Below are positions 47,004 through 55,269 of a stretch of 64,000 bases of DNA, piece by piece (the first letter of the stretch is position 1; each line of letters opens with the position of its first letter). The DNA is from Neptuniibacter victor. Its GTDB lineage: Bacteria; Pseudomonadota; Gammaproteobacteria; Pseudomonadales; Balneatricaceae. Location of the stretch: positions 2,170,001 through 2,234,000 of the forward strand of contig AP025763.1 of assembly GCA_027943745.1 (NCBI GenBank). The letters run 5' to 3'. The notes beneath the pieces are model-generated. The model was not told the DNA's origin and made no database searches. It saw only the letters and a program-made list of their open reading frames with translations. Made by a program: the position numbers and the translations under genes.

Positions 47004-47258
47004 ATGCTTATTAACGAGCTACTTCAACTTAAATTTGAGCAATATAAAGCACAGAGAAAGAGCCAGTGCTGTAATCGTTGCCAGCTACGGTATGCAGAAG
47101 ATTTAAAGCAATGCCCCTACTGTTCACATCTGGACGAAGAGGGACTAGCGGTACTTTTTAAACAAAAAGAAAGAAGCTATCTGGCCAGAAGAGAGCTAGG
47201 AATATGGTTTCTTTTCTTCTGCTCGATCATTGCTGCTTCTCTGCTCTTAATACGTTAG
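47004..47258 (+). CDS. Zinc-ribbon membrane protein, unknown function
   Basis: 84 residues: N-terminal cytoplasmic zinc ribbon with two CxxC pairs (CCNRCQLRY and CPYCSHL, about 22-45) and a single C-terminal helix (about 62-82, GIWFLFFCSIIAASLLLIR). Tail-anchored topology is likely. It follows the esterase gene by 34 bp and could be in the same transcript. The motif TTAGCTATGCA at 47255 is repeated at 47277, ending the gene and the convergent LysR gene. Confidence 0.7.
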   Translation: MLINELLQLKFEQYKAQRKSQCCNRCQLRYAEDLKQCPYCSHLDEEGLAVLFKQKERSYLARRELGIWFLFFCSIIAASLLLIR

Positions 47259-47280
47259 CTATGCATTTCCTATGAATTAG

Positions 47281-48219
47281 CTATGCACTATCTTGTGCAA
47301 CTTCACTGATAACACCACGAATCCACTTATGTGCAGCGTTATGCTGTAACAACGGGCTCCACGCCATTTTCAATTCAAAATCTGGCACATGGAATGGAGG
47401 CTCCTTCATCACTAAACGGGGATTCTCCGACTGTGCAGAGGCCGCTTTTGTTGGAATTGTCGCCACTAGGCCTTTTTGCTCAGATAAAAGTGCTGCTGAT
47501 TGATAGTGGCGGGTAAACACTGAGATATGCCGTTTAACACCTATCGCCTCGAGAGCTTCGTCGACCCAACCTAGGCGTTTAATATCTTTTGGCGTGATTC
47601 CCATACCTGCACCCATGCCGGTTTTACTGACCCAAACATGCCGCGCTTCAAGATAAGTTTCTAAGCTAAAATTTTCAGTGAGCGGGTTATCGACCGCGAA
47701 CAAACAGGAGAAACTATCTCTCCATAATGTTTTCTGATGGAAAGACTGCGGCATCGTATCAAAACGGTTTATAACCAAGTCCACTAAACCTTGTTCAACC
47801 TCCTGAAAGCTCATATCACTTGGCGTAAGAATATCGAGCACGACATCGGGTGCCTCTTTACGTAACCGGTTTAACAACCGTGGTAGTAACGTAGCTTCCC
47901 CATAATCACTGGTCATAATACGAAAAACACGATCACTGGATTGCGCATCAAACTCGGTGATGGGCTCAATAACCTGCTCGACTGACGCTAAAACCTGTCG
48001 TAATAGAGGTTGTATCGTTTGCGCACGCTCAGTAGGCACCATCCCTTCGCTCGTCCTAACAAGCAAAGGATCCCCAAATGTCTCTCGCAAACGGCGTAGA
48101 CCATTACTCATTGCTGGCTGCGTTATACCCAACAAACTGGCTGACCGCGTAACATTACGTTCACGTAAAAGTACATCTAAATACACTAATAGGTTTAAAT
48201 CGATCTTATCCAAGTTCAT
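47281..48219 (-). CDS. LysR-family regulator divergent from isocitrate lyase
   Basis: 312-residue LTTR. HTH about 20-60: LLRERNVTRSASLLGITQPAMSNGLRRLRETF. The substrate domain about 92-300 is intact. It belongs to the LTTR group with MNLDKIDLNLLVYLDVLL starts (NodD/LeuO-like). Divergent from isocitrate lyase 1 with 171 bp between, containing the dyad 48275-48304. Control of the lyase is likely but not proved. Confidence 0.87.
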   Translation of the reverse strand: MNLDKIDLNLLVYLDVLLRERNVTRSASLLGITQPAMSNGLRRLRETFGDPLLVRTSEGMVPTERAQTIQPLLRQVLASVEQVIEPITEFDAQSSDRVFRIMTSDYGEATLLPRLLNRLRKEAPDVVLDILTPSDMSFQEVEQGLVDLVINRFDTMPQSFHQKTLWRDSFSCLFAVDNPLTENFSLETYLEARHVWVSKTGMGAGMGITPKDIKRLGWVDEALEAIGVKRHISVFTRHYQSAALLSEQKGLVATIPTKAASAQSENPRLVMKEPPFHVPDFELKMAWSPLLQHNAAHKWIRGVISEVAQDSA

Positions 48220-48274
48220 AGCAAAGCCGCATAACTACAGTGGTTTATACATAATAACACAGGACTATTCACAT

Positions 48275-48304
48275 AATAAATACTGCAAATAACAGTCATT
48301 TATT
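48275..48304. promoter_or_regulatory. Dyad operator candidate between LysR gene and isocitrate lyase 1
   Basis: AATAAATACTG (48275-48285) and CAGTCATTTATT (48293-48304) are inverted copies that differ by one inserted base. They lie about 95 bp before the lyase start and about 60 bp before the LysR start, where an LTTR would bind. Confidence 0.45.
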
Positions 48305-48396
48305 TCAATTATATTGTTTCAAGCACTAGAATCGATATCGAAACTTATAAGCGCCAACCAAATACAGGTTAGCGAAATAATATAGAAGGAATGACC

Positions 48397-49995
48397 ATGT
48401 CTACACTGAACAAAGACATCGACGCTATCGCTGCTGCTAAAGCTACTGCAGGTAGCCCTTGGGATGCCATCAACCCAGAATCTGCTGCTCGCATGCGTGC
48501 TCAGAACAAATTCAAAACAGGCCTAGACATCGCTCAGTACACTGCAGACATCATGCGTGCTGACATGGCTGCATTCGACAAAGACAAGTCTTTGTACACT
48601 CAGTCTCTTGGCTGCTGGCATGGTTTTGTAGGTCAGCAAAAACTGATCTCTATTAAAAAGCACTTCGGTGGCAAAACTGATCGTCGTTACTTGTACCTAT
48701 CTGGTTGGATGGTTGCTGCACTACGTTCTGACTTCGGTCCTCTTCCTGACCAGTCTATGCACGAGAAAACGACTGTTGCTAACTTGGTTGAAGAGCTTTA
48801 CACATTCCTACGTCAAGCTGACGCACGTGAACTAGGCGGCCTATTCCGCGCACTAGACACAGCTCGTGAAGCGGGCGATGCTGCTGAAGAAGCGAAAATC
48901 CAAGATCAGATCGATAACCACGTGACTCACGTTGTGCCTATCGTTGCTGATATCGATGCTGGTTTCGGTAACGCTGAAGCGACTTACCTAATGGCTAAGC
49001 AGATGATCGAAGCGGGTGCATGTGCACTTCAGATCGAAAACCAGGTTGCTGATGAGAAGCAGTGTGGTCACCAGGACGGTAAAGTAACGGTTCCTCACGC
49101 TGACTTCCACGCGAAGCTACGCGCACTACGTTACGCTTTCCTAGAACTAGGTATCGACAACGGTATTATCGTTGCACGTACTGACTCTGAAGGTGCTGGT
49201 CTGACTAAAGAGATCGCTGTTGTAAATGAGCCAGGCGATCAAGGTGATGTTTACAACTCTTTCCTAGACGTTGAAGAGATCGACGTGTCTGAAATGGCTG
49301 AAGGCGATGTATGCTTCAACCGTGATGGCAAGCTGGTACGTCCTAAGCGTCTACCTTCTGGCCTATATCAGTTCCGTCAAGGTACTGGCCATGAGCGTTG
49401 CGTTTTCGATTGTATCGAAGCGATCAATGCGGGTGCTGACCTTCTTTGGATCGAGACTGCTGTACCAACAGTTCACGAAATCAAAGGCATGATGGACGAC
49501 GTACGTAAAGTACACCCAGACGCTAAATTGGTTTACAACAACTCTCCATCTTTCAACTGGACGCTAAACTTCCGCCAGCAGACTTACGATGCTTGGGTTG
49601 CTGAAGGTAAAGACGTTTCTGCATACGACCGCGCTAACCTAATGAGCGCTGAGTATGACAATTCTGAACTATCTGCTGTAGCTGACGAACGTACACGTAC
49701 GTTCCAAGCGGATACTGCACGTGAAGCGAACGTATTCCACCACTTGATCACACTTCCGACTTACCACACAACTGCGTTGTCTGTAGACAACCTAGCGAAA
49801 GAGTACTTCGGTGAGCAAGGTATGCTTGGTTACGTTAAGAACGTTCAGCGTGAAGAGATCCGTCAAGGTATCGCATGTGTTAAACATCAGAACATGTCTG
49901 GTTCAGACATGGGCGATGACCACAAAGAATACTTTGCTGGTGAGAACGCTCTTAAAGCTGGCGGCGCGAAAAACACGTCTAACCAGTTCAACTAA
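48397..49995 (+). CDS. aceA: Isocitrate lyase, copy 1
   Basis: Cleaves isocitrate to glyoxylate and succinate, first step of the glyoxylate shunt (acetate and fatty-acid growth). 532 residues, the longer lyase type known from Pseudomonas. Start at ATG 48397 (GAAGGA six bases upstream); the ATG at 48391 is directly against that site. Catalytic loop KQCGHQDGKVTVP, then GIIVARTDSEGAG and the C-terminal NMSGSDMGDDHKEYF. Highly biased codon use suggests strong expression. Twin of the gene at 52000-53598, differing in W400 (M there) and V428 (I there). Malate synthase is not in the window. Confidence 0.96.
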   Translation: MSTLNKDIDAIAAAKATAGSPWDAINPESAARMRAQNKFKTGLDIAQYTADIMRADMAAFDKDKSLYTQSLGCWHGFVGQQKLISIKKHFGGKTDRRYLYLSGWMVAALRSDFGPLPDQSMHEKTTVANLVEELYTFLRQADARELGGLFRALDTAREAGDAAEEAKIQDQIDNHVTHVVPIVADIDAGFGNAEATYLMAKQMIEAGACALQIENQVADEKQCGHQDGKVTVPHADFHAKLRALRYAFLELGIDNGIIVARTDSEGAGLTKEIAVVNEPGDQGDVYNSFLDVEEIDVSEMAEGDVCFNRDGKLVRPKRLPSGLYQFRQGTGHERCVFDCIEAINAGADLLWIETAVPTVHEIKGMMDDVRKVHPDAKLVYNNSPSFNWTLNFRQQTYDAWVAEGKDVSAYDRANLMSAEYDNSELSAVADERTRTFQADTAREANVFHHLITLPTYHTTALSVDNLAKEYFGEQGMLGYVKNVQREEIRQGIACVKHQNMSGSDMGDDHKEYFAGENALKAGGAKNTSNQFN

Positions 49996-50066
49996 GCTAA
50001 TTTAGCTTTGTGTAAATGCCCTAGTAACTGCATAGCATAACTAGGGCATAGTCCAGATTTGGATAT

Positions 50067-50102
50067 AAAGGCGGCCCCTTTAGCAGGTGTCGCCTTTTTT
50101 AT
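50067..50102 (+). terminator. Terminator after isocitrate lyase 1
   Basis: AAAGGCG (50067-50073) / CGCCTTT (50091-50097) with a 17-nt loop and T run. Confidence 0.7.
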
Positions 50103-50239
50103 GGCCCGGTTATTGTGATAAGCGCTACTATTAAGAATTTAAAAACGCTAAAGAACCGAACCAAGCAAAGAATCTAATAGTAATTTACGTTAGAATCCCA
50201 ATCTGCTTTCTATTACCAACTGATTAAGTGATTTTGAAT

Positions 50240-50803
50240 ATGGCTGATACTCCTGCTTTTCTAAAAGATGCTAACAATTTGTTAACCGAACAAGGCTTTA
50301 CGACTAGTAATACTTGGTATCACGGCACATCGTCTGCACTGGTTAGCTCAATCCAGGAACAAGGGTTGAAGCGCTCTGGTGATAAAGCATTAAAAGCTGC
50401 AGCAAAGAAAACGATGGCAACGATCGGTAATAACTACACCGAGTCAATTGAGCCCGTCTTCTTAACGCAAAGTAAGGAGATTGCATTTTACTGGGCGGAG
50501 CAAACAGTCAGGGAGCGTAGCGTTCGAGTTGAAGGCGATGAGCAACCGGTTGTATTCAGCGTAACGCTTGAAGAATCATTGAATGACCAAGTAAAGCCCG
50601 ATGTTGGTGCAGCGAGTCTCTTGCTGGTCAAAGAGGGGGAACACTTCATGGCTTATCTTGCAGGTATATATCAGGACAATGGCTTTGAAGCACCTGAGAT
50701 CGATCTAATGAAAGCAGACAGAATGGAATACCTTTCAAAATTAGGGATGGCTTATTACAACAAAGATATTGATGCTTCCGCGCTCGCTTTAGTAACACAA
50801 TAA
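50240..50803 (+). CDS. Putative ADP-ribosyltransferase-fold protein
   Basis: 187 residues from ATG 50240; GTG 50228 is alternative. WYHGTSSALVSSIQEQGL (about 26-43) has the His-Gly-Thr motif and helix seen at the NAD site of ART-like folds (KptA, PARP-like), and PVFLTQSKEIAFYWAEQTV (about 77-95) resembles the second ART motif (strand, Thr, then helix with A-x-x-[YF]). A third motif with a catalytic Glu is not evident: VKPDVGAASLLL and DRMEYL are candidates. ART assignment is inference, and it may only be an ART-fold relative. Lies between the two isocitrate lyases. Confidence 0.5.
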   Translation: MADTPAFLKDANNLLTEQGFTTSNTWYHGTSSALVSSIQEQGLKRSGDKALKAAAKKTMATIGNNYTESIEPVFLTQSKEIAFYWAEQTVRERSVRVEGDEQPVVFSVTLEESLNDQVKPDVGAASLLLVKEGEHFMAYLAGIYQDNGFEAPEIDLMKADRMEYLSKLGMAYYNKDIDASALALVTQ

Positions 50804-50820
50804 GCACTTCCACTCGCTAT

Positions 50821-50848
50821 AAAAAAGGACGCACAGGCGTCCTTTTTT
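50821..50848 (+). terminator. Terminator after ART-like gene
   Basis: AAAAAAGGACGC / GCGTCCTTTTTT with ACAG loop; perfect 12-bp stem with A/T runs. Confidence 0.93.
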
Positions 50849-50892
50849 AATCAATAAATAGATCTAGCACTTTCGTTTAGCTTCAGTCATAT

Positions 50893-51141
50893 TTATTCAT
50901 CCTTAATTTGACTGATACTGTCCTCTGCCTGATATTTCTTTTTTAGCTGTTCTATATATGCTTTCTGCGAACTCAGGTTCAACTCGTGAACGAGCACCTT
51001 ACTTTCGAGGCGAGAATGGCTCTGCGAAAGACTTTTCACTTGCTGCAGCTGAACAAAATTGAACCCTAGGGAACAGATAAACAAGAACCCAATAACGAGT
51101 AGAGCATCTAGATGAAGTACAAATTTACGCTTTAAATTCAC
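50893..51141 (-). CDS. Small membrane coiled-coil protein, unknown function
   Basis: 82 residues, GTG start (GGA about 10 bases upstream). One N-terminal helix about 11-30 (LDALLVIGFLFICSLGFNFV) and a charged, helical part about 35-78 with heptad-like Leu/Val spacing (SLSQSHSRLESKVLVHELNL). Bitopic inner-membrane protein with periplasmic coiled coil is likely. Not recognised. It converges on the ART-like gene terminator. Confidence 0.6.
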   Translation of the reverse strand: MNLKRKFVLHLDALLVIGFLFICSLGFNFVQLQQVKSLSQSHSRLESKVLVHELNLSSQKAYIEQLKKKYQAEDSISQIKDE

Positions 51142-51627
51142 AACTGATTCCGTTCGTAACGACTAATGAGATGATAAATACAGTCAAAGCATATCCCCTC
51201 GACAACAAAACACAACTCTCTATTTCATCGCTAAGAAACATAACCTTCGCCCTACTAGCTTCAGTGCAAAAGATATCCCATCAGCTATCAACAAATCATG
51301 TGCAAATTTACTATTTTGCAATTGCGTAAAAGCGACGACAAACAAGCCACCTGGCAACTCTCCATTCTCTTTTTATAGCTGACAAAAAACTCCGTTCCCT
51401 GTAGCGCCTCTTCTCCTCTAACGCCTTTCATCACTACAAATTCTCTACAAACTCACCACAAATCGAACTCTACGATATCCTGATCGATCAAGATCTACAC
51501 AGCAAGATAGACATTTACATTGAATATCTCTGTAACACCTTTAATTAAAAGCAATTCTTTACTTTTGTAGTCAAAACCGGCATAGACTTAATTGGAATTA
51601 AAAACATGATATATATAACCGTTTTTC

Positions 51628-51673
51628 TTGTAATTTATCTAAAAAAAGCTATATACGAAAGTCGTTACGACTT
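51628..51673 (+). promoter_or_regulatory. Candidate promoter and operator for isocitrate lyase 2
   Basis: TTGTAA (51628-51633), 16-bp spacer, TATATA (51650-51655). The perfect palindrome AAGTCGT-T-ACGACTT (51659-51673) would cover the start of transcription, as a repressor operator would. The leader to the ATG would be about 335 nt. Confidence 0.4.
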
Positions 51674-51810
51674 AGGAATGATCCTTTAACCTCCCTATTC
51701 ATCAGGCTTTTGATTAAATGGATAGTTTGTTTTTATGTAGTTAAATTACCTCTTTAGTACACACCTGCCTGTTGTAAAACTACACTTTCGCATATGCACA
51801 AAAAGTAGCT

Positions 51811-51839
51811 TTGACGCAGGTGCAAAATAACCCCATTAT
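51811..51839 (+). promoter_or_regulatory. Second candidate promoter for isocitrate lyase 2
   Basis: TTGACG (51811-51816), 17-bp spacer, CATTAT (51834-51839); leader about 155 nt. Confidence 0.35.
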
Positions 51840-51999
51840 TCAGCACACAAAGCCACACAGAGCACTCAACGATCTGTCTGGTCTGATTATCGTCTGCACG
51901 GTTATCAAATAAAAAAGTTGAGCTAAGGGAAATACCGGCGGTTGTTATCACTCGCCCTACTTAAATTTACTAAACAGGTTACTCTGTAGAGGACTTACC

Positions 52000-53598
52000 A
52001 TGTCTACACTGAACAAAGACATCGACGCTATCGCTGCTGCTAAAGCTACTGCAGGTAGCCCTTGGGATGCTATCAACCCAGAATCTGCTGCTCGCATGCG
52101 TGCTCAGAACAAATTCAAAACAGGCCTAGACATCGCTCAGTACACTGCAGATATCATGCGTGCTGACATGGCTGCATTCGACAAAGACAAGTCTTTGTAC
52201 ACTCAGTCTCTTGGCTGCTGGCATGGTTTTGTAGGTCAGCAAAAACTGATCTCTATTAAAAAGCACTTCGGTGGCAAAACTGATCGTCGTTACTTGTACC
52301 TATCTGGTTGGATGGTTGCTGCACTACGTTCTGACTTCGGTCCTCTTCCTGACCAGTCTATGCACGAGAAAACGACTGTTGCTAACTTGGTTGAAGAGCT
52401 TTACACATTCCTACGTCAAGCTGACGCACGTGAACTAGGCGGTCTATTCCGCGCACTAGACACAGCTCGTGAAGCGGGCGATGCTGCTGAAGAAGCGAAA
52501 ATCCAAGATCAGATCGATAACCACGTGACTCACGTTGTGCCTATCGTTGCTGATATCGATGCTGGTTTCGGTAACGCTGAAGCGACTTACCTAATGGCTA
52601 AACAGATGATCGAAGCGGGTGCATGTGCACTTCAGATCGAAAACCAGGTTGCTGATGAGAAGCAGTGTGGTCACCAGGACGGTAAAGTAACGGTTCCTCA
52701 CGCTGACTTCCACGCGAAGCTACGCGCACTACGTTACGCTTTCCTAGAACTAGGTATCGACAACGGTATTATCGTTGCACGTACTGACTCTGAAGGTGCT
52801 GGTCTGACTAAAGAGATCGCTGTTGTAAATGAGCCAGGCGATCAAGGTGATGTTTACAACTCTTTCCTAGACGTTGAAGAGATCGACGTGTCTGAAATGG
52901 CTGAAGGCGATGTATGCTTCAACCGTGATGGCAAGCTGGTACGTCCTAAGCGTCTACCTTCTGGCCTATATCAGTTCCGTCAAGGTACTGGCCATGAGCG
53001 TTGCGTTTTCGATTGTATCGAAGCGATCAATGCGGGTGCTGACCTTCTTTGGATCGAGACTGCGGTACCAACCGTACACGAAATCAAAGGCATGATGGAC
53101 GACGTACGTAAAGTACACCCAGATGCGAAACTAGTTTACAACAACTCTCCATCTTTCAACTGGACGCTAAACTTCCGCCAGCAGACTTACGATGCAATGG
53201 TTGCTGAAGGTAAAGACGTTTCTGCATACGACCGTGCTAACCTAATGAGCGCAGAGTATGACAACTCTGAACTTTCAGCTATCGCTGACGAACGTACGCG
53301 TACATTCCAGGCTGATACTGCACGTGAAGCGAACGTATTCCACCACTTGATCACACTTCCGACTTACCACACAACTGCGTTGTCTGTAGACAACCTAGCG
53401 AAAGAGTACTTCGGTGAGCAAGGTATGCTGGGTTACGTTAAGAACGTTCAGCGTGAAGAGATCCGTCAGGGTATCGCATGTGTTAAACATCAGAACATGT
53501 CTGGTTCAGACATGGGCGATGACCACAAAGAATACTTTGCTGGTGAGAACGCACTTAAAGCTGGCGGCGCGAAAAACACGTCTAACCAGTTTAACTAA
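52000..53598 (+). CDS. aceA: Isocitrate lyase, copy 2
   Basis: Second full-length isocitrate lyase, 532 residues, AGAGGA nine bases before ATG. Catalytic loop and all motifs are as in the copy at 48397. About 29 nucleotide differences were counted by eye over 1599 bp; 21 of them fall in 53064-53313. Residue 400 is Met (Trp in copy 1) and 428 is Ile (Val in copy 1). Different upstream control regions suggest the copies serve different conditions. Both are intact and their codon bias is equal. Confidence 0.96.
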   Translation: MSTLNKDIDAIAAAKATAGSPWDAINPESAARMRAQNKFKTGLDIAQYTADIMRADMAAFDKDKSLYTQSLGCWHGFVGQQKLISIKKHFGGKTDRRYLYLSGWMVAALRSDFGPLPDQSMHEKTTVANLVEELYTFLRQADARELGGLFRALDTAREAGDAAEEAKIQDQIDNHVTHVVPIVADIDAGFGNAEATYLMAKQMIEAGACALQIENQVADEKQCGHQDGKVTVPHADFHAKLRALRYAFLELGIDNGIIVARTDSEGAGLTKEIAVVNEPGDQGDVYNSFLDVEEIDVSEMAEGDVCFNRDGKLVRPKRLPSGLYQFRQGTGHERCVFDCIEAINAGADLLWIETAVPTVHEIKGMMDDVRKVHPDAKLVYNNSPSFNWTLNFRQQTYDAMVAEGKDVSAYDRANLMSAEYDNSELSAIADERTRTFQADTAREANVFHHLITLPTYHTTALSVDNLAKEYFGEQGMLGYVKNVQREEIRQGIACVKHQNMSGSDMGDDHKEYFAGENALKAGGAKNTSNQFN

Positions 53599-53621
53599 GC
53601 TTATTAAGCTTTTATAAGATC

Positions 53622-53649
53622 AAAAAAGGACGCTGCTGCGTCCTTTTTT
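53622..53649 (+). terminator. Terminator after isocitrate lyase 2
   Basis: AAAAAAGGACGC / GCGTCCTTTTTT with TGCT loop; same stem as the terminator at 50821-50848. Confidence 0.93.
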
Positions 53650-53692
53650 ATTTATTCTCTGTTCTGCTATCTAATACCAGCAAGTGCAACGC

Positions 53693-53732
53693 CCCTCTTA
53701 CCAAGACTAATGCCCTCTTACCAAGATTAATA
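53693..53732. repeat. 20-bp tandem repeat
   Basis: CCCTCTTACCAAGACTAATG (53693-53712) followed directly by a copy with two changes (53713-53732). Lies in the gap between isocitrate lyase 2 and the MFS gene. Confidence 0.8.
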
Positions 53733-53881
53733 CCAAGCGGTATCATCGCCGCTATTAAGATATACTTAGCGAATGTAAGCGCTTTTACTTCCTTTTTCAG
53801 CACACAACCCGTCTCTTAGCTGCCTGATTTCGGCTAGAACGGCATACTTAACATGTTAAACGCTACGGATCTCGACTAAAC

Positions 53882-55108
53882 ATGCAGCAAAAGAAAATTC
53901 ATTACGCCTGGATCATCGTTCTGTCTGGCGTTTTCACGCTATTCTCTTGCTTAGGTTTAGGGCGATTTGCCTTAGGGATGCTCCTACCCTCTATGGGGGA
54001 AGATCTAACCCTCACCTATACCCAGATGGGGTTGATCAGTACTGGTAACTTCATAGGCTACCTTGTTGCCGTACTCATTTGTGGCATATTTATTAGAAGA
54101 CTCGGTGAACGCTGGTCGATCACGTCTGGCCTAATCATGGTTGGCTTAAGCATGTTATTGGTCAGCCAAAGTGCCAATTTTATGCTGATCACTGCATTAT
54201 ATTTTGTGACTGGCATTGGTAGCGGTATTGCTAACATCACAGCAATGAGCCTCGTCGCCCACTGGTTCGCACCTAAATACCGTGGCCGCGCAGCCGGTTA
54301 TATGATTGTTGGTAATGGCCTTGGCATTGTGACCAGTGGCATATTAATCCCTTGGCTCAACACCCATTGGTTAGAGGATGGCTGGCGCATAGGCTGGGGA
54401 GCCTTTGGTATTGCAATTATTATCGCTGCTATCGCGACCGCACTATTGATTCGTAACAACCCGAAACAACTAGGCCTGCAACCTTTTGGAAGCGATGAAT
54501 CTATCGATACTGATAGTCGTAAAAAAATTGCCGCCGTACCGAAAAACAAAAACAAGCTGATCACACACATCGGAAGTATCTACTTCCTATTTGGCTTTAC
54601 GTATGTGATCTACGCTACCTTTATCGTTACCACACTCGTCGAGCAGTATCATTTCAGCGAAGATAAGGCTGGAATACTTTGGATGGCAATAGGTGTACTC
54701 AGTATATTTTCTGGGGCACTTTTTGGCGGGGTATCTGATCGTTTTGGTCGTAAAGCAGGCTTAATGGCCGTATTTGCTATCCAAACACTCTCATATGGTT
54801 TAGCCGCGTCAGAGTTCGGGCAAGTGTCGCTCTTTCTATCAATGGTTTTATTTGGTATCTCTGCGTTTAGTATCCCAGCGATTATTGCTGCGACAGTCAG
54901 TGATATGTTGCCACCAGCAGAAGCAGGTAAAGTGTTTGGGTTTGTAACATTTTTCTTTGGCATCGGCCAAATAGCAGGACCAACAATCGCCGGTTTTTTG
55001 GCTGAGCAAACGGATTCCTTTACATCAAGCTATCTACTAGCCGCCATCGCTACGGCATTGGCGGTAGTACTTAGCTTTATCCTAAAACCGATCAAGCAAT
55101 CTCACTAA
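53882..55108 (+). CDS. MFS transporter (YbfB/YjiJ-type)
   Basis: 408 residues, 12 hydrophobic helices, the first at about 7-28 (HYAWIIVLSGVFTLFSCLGLGRFALGMLLP splits into helix and loop). Loop 2-3 motif RRLGERWS and the matching GGVSDRFGRKAGL in the second half show the MFS duplication. N-terminal LGRFALGMLLPSM fits the YbfB/YjiJ subfamily. Substrate unknown. Ribosome site is weak. Downstream gap 55109-55269 has AT-rich sequence and no other feature. Confidence 0.88.
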   Translation: MQQKKIHYAWIIVLSGVFTLFSCLGLGRFALGMLLPSMGEDLTLTYTQMGLISTGNFIGYLVAVLICGIFIRRLGERWSITSGLIMVGLSMLLVSQSANFMLITALYFVTGIGSGIANITAMSLVAHWFAPKYRGRAAGYMIVGNGLGIVTSGILIPWLNTHWLEDGWRIGWGAFGIAIIIAAIATALLIRNNPKQLGLQPFGSDESIDTDSRKKIAAVPKNKNKLITHIGSIYFLFGFTYVIYATFIVTTLVEQYHFSEDKAGILWMAIGVLSIFSGALFGGVSDRFGRKAGLMAVFAIQTLSYGLAASEFGQVSLFLSMVLFGISAFSIPAIIAATVSDMLPPAEAGKVFGFVTFFFGIGQIAGPTIAGFLAEQTDSFTSSYLLAAIATALAVVLSFILKPIKQSH

Positions 55109-55269
55109 TCCTTGCTGATTTAGTGATCCTTACTAGCCAGTAATATAGTTAACATGTTATATAATTAATCATCGCTTTGATTTCCTCAAAGCGGTAACGT
55201 ACAACAATCATAAAAAAAATCATAAAAATATAACTATAAAAATACGACGACCTCTTAGGTGGCATAGCA

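Larger units (their letters stand above)
51142..51999. other. 858-bp gene-free region upstream of isocitrate lyase 2
   Basis: AT-rich, no credible frame. A candidate promoter (51628-51655) overlaps a 15-bp palindrome at 51659-51673, and a second candidate promoter lies at 51811-51839. No similarity to the region before isocitrate lyase 1 except around the start codon. The size suggests multiple regulatory inputs, or loss of a gene. Confidence 0.6.

Noticed and set aside
51754-51951. Minus-strand 65-residue frame in the gap before isocitrate lyase 2
   Set aside because: Low-quality composition, no ribosome site, and overlaps the candidate promoter region.
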